DNA of 36,231 bases from Thermoplasmata archaeon (GTDB taxonomy: Archaea > Thermoplasmatota > Thermoplasmata > Thermoplasmatales > Thermoplasmataceae), in the NCBI GenBank assembly GCA_021822985.1, contig JAKAPZ010000011.1, positions 1 through 36,231 of the forward strand. The letters are read 5' to 3'. Below the pieces are notes generated by a model. It made no database searches. It saw only the letters and a program-made list of their open reading frames with translations, and was not told where the DNA came from. This document shows, one piece after another, positions 1 to 8,176 of this stretch (position 1 is its first letter; each line of letters starts with the position of its first letter). Position numbers and translations under genes: made by a program.

Positions 1-8
1 CGATCTAC

Positions 9-1079
9 CTATAATTTGTAGTTTCTTCCTCTCCAGGAAATTTCTTTCATTCTGGATGCAACAGCTAGATTCCATGTATAGAAAAAAGGCATCATGAGTC
101 CTATGAATGCATACACAGGTTTCTTTTCCCTGATTCTTGTGTATGTTTTTACAATGTTGATAAATGCAGGCAACAGGAAAATCACGTATAATGGGGAGAA
201 AAATATCACGTATGGAATTGAAGCGAGAATCAGTAGAGATTCTGATCCATATAGGAGGAGACCAAGTTTCAGAGAGGCAGGTTTCCTGCTTACAAGAAGG
301 GATGTCTGTCTCAGGGACCACTCCATGAACACGTTCCTGTCGTCCGGGGATTTAATGGTGACCGTCGCCTCTTTCACATAGGCTATCTTCATGGATTTTC
401 TCGTGCATATCCTGCTCAGAGCCAGATCATCAGAAATATCGGAGGAAAAATCATCCATGCTCTCCCCGTCTTCCAGTAGTTCCTTCCTGAATGCAAGTGA
501 ACCTCCCCATCCAAATACGGTCAGATCTGATTCCATCATGCTCTGCCCCACCAGGCCCCATGCAGTCTTGAAGTGAGACCAGAATCCGCCCTCCGGACTG
601 AAGTAAGGAAATGTGGTTGATATCCCGTAGCTGTCATCAGTCAGGGGCCTCAACAGATTCATCAGCCAGTTCTTTTTTGCTATGATATCCGAATCCGCAA
701 TAACGAATGCATCATAATCTGGCATTCTGGAAAGGACAGTCGAAATTGCCCTGACCTTTCCGCTCCCATCTGATTCGTAATCCGAGATCATGTAATTTAT
801 ACCAAGTTTTTTCAGGTATTCCACAGATGGATCATCCTCTGAATCCACAACCGCAACAGTATCATAATTGGGATAATCCTGATGGATCAGGCTCTGGAGA
901 TCTTCCTCAAAACTGAAATCGACACCTCTGCAGGGTATCATCACCAGTGCCCTGAAATGTGGATTTCCTGAATACTTTTTCCTGTACTTTCTTGGAATTG
1001 ACATGAAAAGTTGAATTATGAAAATAATCAGCAGAATCAGGGTTATAAAATAAAATAATATGTTCAGGAACTGAACCAT
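9..1079 (-). CDS. Membrane-anchored family 2 glycosyltransferase
   Basis: A 356-residue protein that likely transfers a sugar from an activated donor to a lipid or surface glycan at the cytoplasmic face of the membrane. An N-terminal membrane segment (about residues 4-26) precedes a GT-A domain. That domain shows a metal-binding ADSD motif (128-131), an acidic SDISDDLALS block (213-222), and a WSLRQTSLL stretch near 254 that resembles the Q/RxxRW region of ceramide-glucosyltransferase-like enzymes. One or two hydrophobic segments follow near residues 272-305, and another near the C-terminus. Its start lies 1 nt beyond the aEF-1beta stop codon, so it is probably translated from the same mRNA. 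The family call rests on motifs; donor and acceptor are unknown. Confidence 0.85.
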   Translation of the reverse strand: MVQFLNILFYFITLILLIIFIIQLFMSIPRKYRKKYSGNPHFRALVMIPCRGVDFSFEEDLQSLIHQDYPNYDTVAVVDSEDDPSVEYLKKLGINYMISDYESDGSGKVRAISTVLSRMPDYDAFVIADSDIIAKKNWLMNLLRPLTDDSYGISTTFPYFSPEGGFWSHFKTAWGLVGQSMMESDLTVFGWGGSLAFRKELLEDGESMDDFSSDISDDLALSRICTRKSMKIAYVKEATVTIKSPDDRNVFMEWSLRQTSLLVSRKPASLKLGLLLYGSESLLILASIPYVIFFSPLYVIFLLPAFINIVKTYTRIREKKPVYAFIGLMMPFFYTWNLAVASRMKEISWRGRNYKL

Positions 1080-1080
1080 T

Positions 1081-1347
1081 TCAGACCAGGCTTGAGTCTT
1101 CTATATCGATCTGGCCAATTCCCCTGATGGTTCTGACAGCATCCTCTACCATGTCCTGCTGTCCACCCTCGTCCTTCACTATAACTACTAGCTGAAGGCT
1201 CTTAAGGCCAAAGGCAAGCTCTTTTTTGCTTATGCTCACTACCCTGCATTTTCCTTCAAGGATTTCTCTGATGTTCTGAGCAAGAACATCCACATCATTA
1301 TCTGAGTCTTCAGGTAAAACTGAAAAAGTCATTGCAACTTCTGCCAT
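1081..1347 (-). CDS. ef1b: Translation elongation factor aEF-1beta
   Basis: An 88-residue protein with the length and alternating beta-alpha pattern of archaeal EF-1beta, the guanine-nucleotide exchange factor that recharges aEF-1A with GTP during elongation. The N-terminal MAEVAMTFSVLPEDSDNDVD and the later FGLKSLQLVVIVKD block fit the family. It is the middle gene of a minus-strand operon, 9 nt after the Zn-ribbon gene and 1 nt before the glycosyltransferase. The Zn-ribbon/aEF-1beta pairing is common in archaea and supports the call. Confidence 0.93.
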   Translation of the reverse strand: MAEVAMTFSVLPEDSDNDVDVLAQNIREILEGKCRVVSISKKELAFGLKSLQLVVIVKDEGGQQDMVEDAVRTIRGIGQIDIEDSSLV

Positions 1348-1356
1348 CTGAATTCC

Positions 1357-1524
1357 TCACATAGAAGTGTATCCACACTTTTCACAGGAATATTTCGTGG
1401 AATGTTCCCTGCAGGATCTGCATCTTCCAATTATGCTGTCGCCGCACTCCGGGCAGTCAAAAATGGAAAAGCCCTCATCAACAAGTCCTTTCCCGCATGA
1501 ACTGCATGTATCTCTGGTACCCAT
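1357..1524 (-). CDS. Small Zn-ribbon RNA-binding protein (COG2888-like)
   Basis: A 55-residue protein absent from the supplied ORF track, read from the minus strand: ATG at 1524-1522, TGA at 1359-1357. It carries four CxxC pairs at residues 7/10, 24/27, 35/38 and 47/50 (the second is CPEC and the last CEKCG), enough to bind two zinc ions. This is the pattern of the archaeal Zn-ribbon proteins encoded next to aEF-1beta and predicted to act in translation. A GAGGT Shine-Dalgarno-like motif precedes the ATG, and an AT-rich promoter region lies around 1560-1600. As the first gene of the operon it was probably missed because of its size. Confidence 0.88.
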   Translation of the reverse strand: MGTRDTCSSCGKGLVDEGFSIFDCPECGDSIIGRCRSCREHSTKYSCEKCGYTSM

Positions 1525-1655
1525 TATTTTAACCTCTTTTGTTCCGTATTAACATTATGTTAATTACATTTATTGATTCAACATTTATTTTGAATGAAAT
1601 ATGTGGAATATGGAATCCTCAATAAGATATATTAGAAGAATATACATGACAGGAC
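1525..1655. promoter_or_regulatory. Divergent promoter region between Zn-ribbon operon and fibrillarin operon
   Basis: A 131-bp AT-rich gap between divergent genes. For the plus strand, GATATATTA at about 1626-1634 lies about 26 bp before the ATG at 1656, which fits box A of a leaderless transcript. For the minus strand, AT-rich stretches at about 1560-1595 and a GAGGT motif just before the Zn-ribbon start suggest a transcript with a short leader. Placement is by eye. Confidence 0.5.
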
Positions 1656-1937
1656 ATGGAAACAAAAGTCTCCTCCAGCCCGGGCAAGGGAACTGAAATA
1701 TCATGCAAATCATTTGTTGCCAGTTCATCACCACCCTATATTGGGATCATAATGAAGCCGGAGCCTGGAATATGGGAGGAACTTATGGATCAGGATTTCA
1801 TGTATGTCTTCAACGATTCAAAAGGGATCCGTGCAACAGTGAAGTACAGGATAGAGGTTGGGGAATCAAGCATATTTTTCATAACATCCGACAGCGATGA
1901 ATTCAGGAAGTTTTTCAGGGAGAGAACTGATGGATAA
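1656..1937 (+). CDS. Hypothetical protein preceding fibrillarin
   Basis: A 93-residue protein I do not recognise. It is mildly acidic, with no membrane segment, and its C-terminal half (VKYRIEVGESSIFFIT then SDEFRKFFRE) looks like two beta strands and a helix. The start at 1656 is favoured because a box A lies about 26 bp upstream; a later ATG at 1752 is possible. Its TAA overlaps the fibrillarin start by 8 bp, so the two are co-translated. In many archaea the fibrillarin partner here is Nop5, and this protein is too small to be that. It could be a small RNA-processing or KEOPS-like subunit, but no motif proves it. Confidence 0.6.
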   Translation: METKVSSSPGKGTEISCKSFVASSSPPYIGIIMKPEPGIWEELMDQDFMYVFNDSKGIRATVKYRIEVGESSIFFITSDSDEFRKFFRERTDG

Positions 1938-2604
1938 GATATCCATTAGATCTGGAAGGGTTGTTTCTGAAAGAGGAAAACTGTACACTGTTACGGAAAA
2001 TCCCAAAATAGTTTATGGCGAAAGAATCACCAAATCAGGGAAAAAAACCTTAAGGACCTGGGAACCCAAGAGAAGCAAGCTCTCTGCAGCAATCAGGAAT
2101 GGGTTGAGAAATTTTCCGTTTCTCGAGGATTCATCGGTCCTGTATCTTGGTGCATCGACAGGAACCACTGTGAGCCACATTTCAGATATATGCAGTGAAG
2201 GAATGATCTTTGCCGTGGAATTCTCAATGGAGCCATTCTCAAAATTGCTTGAACTGTCAAAAGACAGGCAGAATATCTATCCTGTATTTTCGACTGCCAG
2301 AAGTCCTGAGAATTACTCTCTTTTCATCGAGCGTGACCCGGAGATCATATACCAGGACATATCACAGAAAGATCAGATCAGAATTCTTCTCAGCAACATG
2401 CATGCATTTCCGGGGTGGAATTATGCAATACTGATGCTGAAGGCAATATCCATAGATTCTGCAAGAAACCCTGAGGCGGTCATGAGGGAACAGGAAGCAC
2501 TGATTCGAAAGGAAAAGAATATTTCCATACTGGAAACAGTGAATATCGGAAATTTTCACAGGGGCCATTTCTGCATTGTGATGAAGAACAACAATATTTC
2601 ATAA
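1930..2604 (+). CDS. flpA: Fibrillarin-like rRNA/tRNA 2'-O-methyltransferase
   Basis: Catalytic subunit of the archaeal C/D-box ribonucleoprotein, which methylates ribose 2'-OH groups in rRNA and tRNA with S-adenosylmethionine. The Rossmann SAM-binding motif LYLGASTGTTVSH is clear, followed by the AVEFS strand, a YQDIS strand, and a C-terminal KNISILETVNI region typical of fibrillarin. The track starts at 1897, but ATG at 1930 is better. It is preceded by a purine-rich GGGAGAG, overlaps the upstream stop by 8 bp, and gives 224 residues, close to the usual archaeal length. Nop5 and L7Ae, its normal partners, are not in the window. Confidence 0.93.
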   Translation: MDKISIRSGRVVSERGKLYTVTENPKIVYGERITKSGKKTLRTWEPKRSKLSAAIRNGLRNFPFLEDSSVLYLGASTGTTVSHISDICSEGMIFAVEFSMEPFSKLLELSKDRQNIYPVFSTARSPENYSLFIERDPEIIYQDISQKDQIRILLSNMHAFPGWNYAILMLKAISIDSARNPEAVMREQEALIRKEKNISILETVNIGNFHRGHFCIVMKNNNIS

Positions 2605-2676
2605 TCTTATTTTCTGATTTTTCACATCAAAGCCGCAGTTAAACAAAATTTATCTTATGAAGTCCCATATCCTCGT

Positions 2677-5301
2677 ATGTCGGGAAAGGAAAGCACTTCC
2701 GAGTTCGATCTGGATTATTTCAGGAACAATGGCTTCATCAGGAAAAAATGCCTGAAATGCTCAAAGTATTTCTGGGCGCAGGATCATGAAAGAAAAACCT
2801 GCGGAGATCCTCCATGCAACGCATATGAATTCATTGGAAACCCTGTTGGAAAGGGCCCCATGAGCATAGACGACGTGAGAAGTGCATTTTTCGATTATTT
2901 CAAAAAGGATCATAAGCTGATTAAACCATATCCTGTGGTTCCCAGATGGAGGGATGATGTTCTGCTTGTGAATGCATCCATCTATGATTTCCAGCCACAT
3001 GTCACTTCCGGGCTGGTGAAACCTCCGGGGAATCCTCTTGTGATGTCCCAGCCCTCCATTAGGATGAATGATATCGATTCAGTGGGCATATCCGGCAGGC
3101 ATCTGACATCCTTTGAAATGATGTGCAATGATTCATTCAACGCAAAAGACAGGGAAATATACTGGAAGGAGGGGACCATAGAGAGATGCCATGGATTCTT
3201 CACTGAAGCTATGGGCGTCGATCCGAAGGAGATCACATACAAGGAGAACCCATGGTCCGGTGGAGGAAATGCAGGAAATGCAGTAGAAGTTTTCATAAGG
3301 GGATTGGAGGTTGCCACCCTGGTTTTCATGGATCTCAGGGAAGATCCAAAAGGCGACACCGAGATTGACGGCATCAGGTATTCAGGAATGGAGATGAGGA
3401 TTGTAGATACGGGATACGGGCTTGAGAGGATAAGCTGGGTAACCACAGGGGCCCCCACGGTCTATGACTCTGTTTTTGGAAACGTGATCGATTACATCCT
3501 GGAAAACTCAGTAACCGGAAACCTTGACAGGCACCAGATTGGTGAGATAACAGTTATATATTCCTCAAATCCCGATGAACTTCCTTTGAAGATAGAGGCG
3601 GATCTGAGGGAAAGGGGTGAACTGGCTGATGGAATAGACTGGGAGAATATTGATCACATAAGGCAGGCTTACGTTCTGGGGGATCACGCAAGATCCATTA
3701 TCCACATGTTCAGGGATTATGTGATTCCCAGCAATGTGAAGGTAGGTTATCTTCTGAGGATGTTGCTGAGGCGTTCATTCAGGGCCATGGAACGGCTTAG
3801 ATACAGTGGAACGCTGATGGATGTGCTCCTGATGCAGGAGAAATCCCTGAGCCAGATTGTGGACGGTTTTCCACATGAATTTGCGGAGAAGATCATTTCA
3901 CAGGAATTTGAAAAATACCAGAAATCCAGCTCAAGGGGCATGGAAGAGCTTGACAGACTGATTAAGAAAAAGGGGAAGATCGGAATAGAGGACATGGTCA
4001 TACTGTATGACTCATACGGACTCGTTCCTGATATCATTCAGAAGATTCTCTCCGAACGGGGTATCAAAGCAGAAATACCTCCGGATTTCCATAAGAAAGT
4101 AGTGGAAATGCACGAGAAGATGCAGAAGAACAATGAGAAGGAAAAACCCGAATACTTCAGCGATTACGAAACAAGGACTCTTTACTATGACGATCCAGCA
4201 CTTCTCAATTTCACCGCTCTGGTGGTGGAATCAAGAAATAATATCCTGGTCACAAACCAGACTGCATTCTATCCTGCAGGTGGGGGCCAGCCTTCAGATT
4301 ATGGCTATTTCTCATTTGGATCAAAGGAATACAGGGTCAGGGATGTGTACAAGTCAGGCAGAACCATCTACCATGTGCTGGACGGCCAGCTTGAGAAGGG
4401 AAAGAGGATAATGGGTCACGTGGATGGAAGCAGGAGGAAACAGCTTATGATACACCACACTGCAACTCATCTTCTCCTTGGAACACTCAGATCCATGTTC
4501 GGCGATGAGGTATGGCAGTCCGGCGCACAGAAGAATGTCGAATCCTCAAGGATCGATGTTACTTGTACTGTGAAGTTTGATCCTGAAACCATAGAGAAGG
4601 TTGAAGCTGCATGCATGGCCAGAATACTGGAGAACAGGAAGGTCACAGTCAGGAATCTTGAATGGAACATGGCCATCGAAAAATACGGATTCAGGCTCTT
4701 CGAAGGTGGAGTTCCACTTTCCAATAAGCTGAGAGTGGTGGAAATAGAAGGAGTCGATGCGGAAGGATGCGGCGGAACACATCTTTCATCCACCGGGGAA
4801 ATAGGTTTCATAAAGATCATTTCGGCGGATAGCATACAGGAAGGCATACAGAGAATCGTGTTCACAGCGGGCCCTGCAGCACTGAAATACGTCCAGAATC
4901 TACAGAAGGAAATGAACGCCATCAGGGAGGAAACAAGATCAACAGAGGACGTGGTGGACAAGGTGAGGAAAAACACCCAGGAACTGATTTCACTGAGGGA
5001 TGAGGTGAAACTTCTTGGAAGGGAAAAGGCAGAATCGCTCTTTTCATCCGGAAGGAATGCAAAGAAAGAGAATCTTGACTTTGTTTATGTTGAATCACCG
5101 GAGTCATACGTGAAGGATATTATTCCCATCGCAATGAAGGCATCCAGGAACGCGGTGATCAGGTCTCCTGAAAGCATCACAATTGCGGGTTTGAGTCAGG
5201 ATGAAGCATCCGCAATGTACAGAATGGTCTATGGAAAGGCACCCGAAAGGCCCGGAAAGGTCATAAGGGATAAGAATGTGGAATTTAAAGTAAAATTTTA
5301 A
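2677..5301 (+). CDS. alaS: Alanyl-tRNA synthetase (archaeal type)
   Basis: Charges tRNA-Ala and edits mischarged product. The 874-residue length and N-terminal CLKCSKYFW extension with paired cysteines are typical of the archaeal AlaRS. A class II catalytic core occupies the first half. The editing domain carries HTATH (594-598) and CGGTH (698-702), the four zinc-binding positions. A C-terminal region rich in charged residues (about 740-800) looks like the dimerising coiled coil. A box A-like AATTTATCTTATG centred near 2651 lies about 26 bp before the ATG, implying a leaderless mRNA. A tRNA-Ala gene with the G3-U70 identity pair is in the same window. Confidence 0.97.
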   Translation: MSGKESTSEFDLDYFRNNGFIRKKCLKCSKYFWAQDHERKTCGDPPCNAYEFIGNPVGKGPMSIDDVRSAFFDYFKKDHKLIKPYPVVPRWRDDVLLVNASIYDFQPHVTSGLVKPPGNPLVMSQPSIRMNDIDSVGISGRHLTSFEMMCNDSFNAKDREIYWKEGTIERCHGFFTEAMGVDPKEITYKENPWSGGGNAGNAVEVFIRGLEVATLVFMDLREDPKGDTEIDGIRYSGMEMRIVDTGYGLERISWVTTGAPTVYDSVFGNVIDYILENSVTGNLDRHQIGEITVIYSSNPDELPLKIEADLRERGELADGIDWENIDHIRQAYVLGDHARSIIHMFRDYVIPSNVKVGYLLRMLLRRSFRAMERLRYSGTLMDVLLMQEKSLSQIVDGFPHEFAEKIISQEFEKYQKSSSRGMEELDRLIKKKGKIGIEDMVILYDSYGLVPDIIQKILSERGIKAEIPPDFHKKVVEMHEKMQKNNEKEKPEYFSDYETRTLYYDDPALLNFTALVVESRNNILVTNQTAFYPAGGGQPSDYGYFSFGSKEYRVRDVYKSGRTIYHVLDGQLEKGKRIMGHVDGSRRKQLMIHHTATHLLLGTLRSMFGDEVWQSGAQKNVESSRIDVTCTVKFDPETIEKVEAACMARILENRKVTVRNLEWNMAIEKYGFRLFEGGVPLSNKLRVVEIEGVDAEGCGGTHLSSTGEIGFIKIISADSIQEGIQRIVFTAGPAALKYVQNLQKEMNAIREETRSTEDVVDKVRKNTQELISLRDEVKLLGREKAESLFSSGRNAKKENLDFVYVESPESYVKDIIPIAMKASRNAVIRSPESITIAGLSQDEASAMYRMVYGKAPERPGKVIRDKNVEFKVKF

Positions 5302-5332
5302 TTACTTTAATTTAACATTCACATGCGAGAAA

Positions 5333-7057
5333 ATGCCGGAAGACTTCAGCAACAGTGAAAAGGATCAGATTGCGGACATTGTTAAAACCGAGTTCAGAAT
5401 CCAATCCATAGAGTCTGAGGGCCCACTGATAATTTTTCATATAGTTCCTGAATCCTACAACCAGGACAGATTTTCTCTTCTTTTCAACAAGCTTGAAAAA
5501 TTGAATTTATCTCTTTACAATAACGGGAAATATGAGATACTGGTGACAAGGAAACGGGCAGGGAAGAGATTCTCGTATATCAAGGCCATATTCCTTCTCC
5601 TCACACTTCTCTCCGTGTTGTATGTTGGTATCGATTATTCAATGACTTACTACCCTTCCACAGTCTTTCCATTAGTGGTGCTGAATGCTGTCATTTTCTT
5701 TGCACTTCCTCTCATAGTCATAATGATTTCAAGGGAAATCCCAAAATTTTTCATAAGGAAGATGAGCGGACAGAAATATACTCTGCCCATTTTTATACCA
5801 AACCCCATATTCATGGGTTCCATGGGCCTCATCAATGCCCCGGGGGAACCATATAAAAACCACAAGGATCAGATATATTCAGGATTTTTCTCCATTGTTT
5901 TTGGAATTATCGTATCCACGCTGTTTCTTGCACTGGGAATCGCAGGAGTATCTCTCTATACCGGCACAACCACGGGCCCGAATTCTTCCATCAGCGTGGT
6001 GAACCTTCCTCTGCTCTACCAGATATCTCTGGGAAAACTGCTTCCCGCAAGGGGGGCCCTTGATCCCATGGCACTTGCGGGTTGGTCCGGGCTGCTGTTC
6101 ACATCATTCAACGCTTTTCCCATAGGGCTTCTTGATGGAGGGTATGTTTTCTCAGGATTGAACCCCTCATTTCAGAAGAATATTTCATATGTATTCATCA
6201 CCATAATGATCATCATAGATCTGACTTTCCCTTCATGGTTTATCCTGCCCGTGCTCATCCTGATGGTGGGGCTTGAACCGCAACAGCCATACTCCTCAGG
6301 CTTTGGTTCCATCAAAAAGGGCAATTATATTGTCATGGTCATCACTCTTCTCCTGATGGTTGTGGGATCAATCCCGTTCCCTGTGCACTCCACGCTTCCC
6401 AGTATTGAGACAATTCCGGTGGTAAACTCCGCAATTGTGATGAATAATAATCACTCGCATGCGAATTTCACCATATCCATAATCAACAATGGCCAGATCA
6501 CGGTTGATCCCGCATTTTCATCCAATCTATCACTTCCTTTCAGTGTGAAGTCGACCACTGGAATCATCTCTCCGGGAAACAATGCAGTATATTATATATC
6601 CATGAACGTAACCTCTCTCTCTGCAGGATATACAAGAATTCTCTTCTATGTCTACATAAACAGCAATTTCAACACGGAGCATTTCACAGTGTTGAAATTG
6701 AAGAAGAGCACAGATCTCATCACGGATGGTGCACAGATTTCCAGCGTAAATATTGGAAAAAACAAAAGTTTCAATTATACGGTTATATCCACTGCATCAG
6801 TGAATCTTTCAGAAAATGTTTATGTGAGTGTGCCGAATGGAATGGGATACAATGTCACTTACACCGGAAATGGAAATGTGTCAGGTAAGCTCTATCTTAT
6901 AGGATCGCAGAGATTTCCGCTTGAACTGATCGGGTCAAATACCACTCTGTCTGAGATGAATTTCAGGATAGATTTTTACAGTCAACTGGAGTACCCTGTT
7001 ACCATAGCCATATATAATTTAACATATAATGGCTCAATACTGAGCATAAGTGGGTGA
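5333..7057 (+). CDS. Site-2-protease-like (M50) membrane protein lacking the HExxH motif
   Basis: A 574-residue membrane protein of the archaeal/EGY-like site-2 protease family. It has an N-terminal soluble domain (1-78), multiple membrane segments from about 84, the family stretch LPIFIPNPIFMGSMG (151-165), and an intact third motif NAFPIGLLDGG (260-270). Where active members have HExxH, this protein reads REIPK (134-138), so both zinc-binding histidines are absent while the flanking context is kept. The C-terminal third (about 365-574) is predicted outside the cell, beta-rich, with many N-x-S/T sequons, resembling CARDB-type domains. It is probably catalytically dead, or uses other ligands. 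The next gene overlaps or abuts it. Confidence 0.8.
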   Translation: MPEDFSNSEKDQIADIVKTEFRIQSIESEGPLIIFHIVPESYNQDRFSLLFNKLEKLNLSLYNNGKYEILVTRKRAGKRFSYIKAIFLLLTLLSVLYVGIDYSMTYYPSTVFPLVVLNAVIFFALPLIVIMISREIPKFFIRKMSGQKYTLPIFIPNPIFMGSMGLINAPGEPYKNHKDQIYSGFFSIVFGIIVSTLFLALGIAGVSLYTGTTTGPNSSISVVNLPLLYQISLGKLLPARGALDPMALAGWSGLLFTSFNAFPIGLLDGGYVFSGLNPSFQKNISYVFITIMIIIDLTFPSWFILPVLILMVGLEPQQPYSSGFGSIKKGNYIVMVITLLLMVVGSIPFPVHSTLPSIETIPVVNSAIVMNNNHSHANFTISIINNGQITVDPAFSSNLSLPFSVKSTTGIISPGNNAVYYISMNVTSLSAGYTRILFYVYINSNFNTEHFTVLKLKKSTDLITDGAQISSVNIGKNKSFNYTVISTASVNLSENVYVSVPNGMGYNVTYTGNGNVSGKLYLIGSQRFPLELIGSNTTLSEMNFRIDFYSQLEYPVTIAIYNLTYNGSILSISG

Positions 7058-7058
7058 A

Positions 7059-8117
7059 ATGAAAACACTTGGATTCATGGTCAATCCGATTTCAGGATCT
7101 GGAATTTATACCAGATTCAACGGCTCAGACACTAATCCTCTAACCAGATCTACATATTCATCAGGGAGAGCATCCAAATTTCTGGATCTGATGGACAGGG
7201 ATATACATGTTGTCACAGCGGCAGGAGATATGGGGGAGAAAGTTCTCAGAGGGGAAGGCTTCGGGAATATCGATATAATATACACACCTGCAGAACCTTC
7301 CACGGGATTGGATACAAGAAAATTCGTGGAAATTTCAAAAGGAAAGATAGATCTGCTTGTTTTTGCAGGAGGAGACGGTACTTCAAGGGATATATTTGAA
7401 TCCAAGCCGGATGTTCCTGTCATAGGAATACCTGCGGGGATGAAGATGTATGGTTCCATTTATGCAGAAAACCCTGAAGACGCAGCAATAAGGGCCACTG
7501 CATTTCTCACTGACCAGATGTGCACTACAGGGGATGCAGTCGTGGAAGATTCCAACGAGGAAATCATGCTGAAAACAGGACAATTTTCGCTTAAAAAATA
7601 TGGCACAATGAAGACTGTTTTTGTGGACAATCACATAGATCCCAAGAGCATAGACGGTACATGGGACACATCCTCCGTGATAGATTATGTGATCGATACG
7701 ATGGACAACTCATATTACATAATAGGAACTGGTGGGACATGCAAGGAACTGATGGAAAAAATGGGGATCCCTTCTTCACCGTTCAATATAGACATAATCA
7801 AGGATGGAGTTTTGCTGAAGGAAAATGCTTTCCCTGAAGATTATGGAAAATATATTGGGAATGACGCTGACGTAAAGATAGTCGTATCCCCTTATGCGGG
7901 AAGCGGGTTTTTCCTTGGAAGGGGAAACAGGCAGATAACCGCTGACATCATTATGAAGGCAGGGAAGAATAATATCCTGATAATGTGCCCACAGGAAAAG
8001 ATACGGAATATAAGTTCACTCCGTTATGACGTGGACGGGCTTCCCGACCATTTCTTCGGAAAATACATCAGGGTAATAACAGGATATGACAGATTCCAGA
8101 TGCTTCCCATTTCATAG
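7059..8117 (+). CDS. ATP-NAD kinase family protein (COG3199-like)
   Basis: Likely phosphorylates NAD or a related substrate. GFMVNPISGSG near the N-terminus and FAGGDGTSRD are the phosphate/nucleotide loops of the diacylglycerol/NAD-kinase fold, and IGIPAGMKMYGSIYA is the conserved block after it in the archaeal COG3199 group. A late GTGGTCKELMEKMGIP element is also typical of the group. The track starts at a GTG (7050) that overlaps the upstream stop by 8 bp. The ATG at 7059 sits 1 nt after that stop and gives 352 residues; either is possible. Tight coupling to the S2P-like gene suggests co-transcription, without an obvious functional link. Confidence 0.82.
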   Translation: MKTLGFMVNPISGSGIYTRFNGSDTNPLTRSTYSSGRASKFLDLMDRDIHVVTAAGDMGEKVLRGEGFGNIDIIYTPAEPSTGLDTRKFVEISKGKIDLLVFAGGDGTSRDIFESKPDVPVIGIPAGMKMYGSIYAENPEDAAIRATAFLTDQMCTTGDAVVEDSNEEIMLKTGQFSLKKYGTMKTVFVDNHIDPKSIDGTWDTSSVIDYVIDTMDNSYYIIGTGGTCKELMEKMGIPSSPFNIDIIKDGVLLKENAFPEDYGKYIGNDADVKIVVSPYAGSGFFLGRGNRQITADIIMKAGKNNILIMCPQEKIRNISSLRYDVDGLPDHFFGKYIRVITGYDRFQMLPIS

Positions 8118-8176
8118 CCAAACAGCACTTTTGAAATTGTAATAAATTTTAAATCCGGTCTAAATATTAAGAAGGG

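Noticed and set aside
2982-3458. Minus-strand ORF of 158 residues inside alaS
   Set aside because: Antisense shadow of a well-supported gene, with a composition dominated by Ser/Pro/Phe typical of reversed coding frames.
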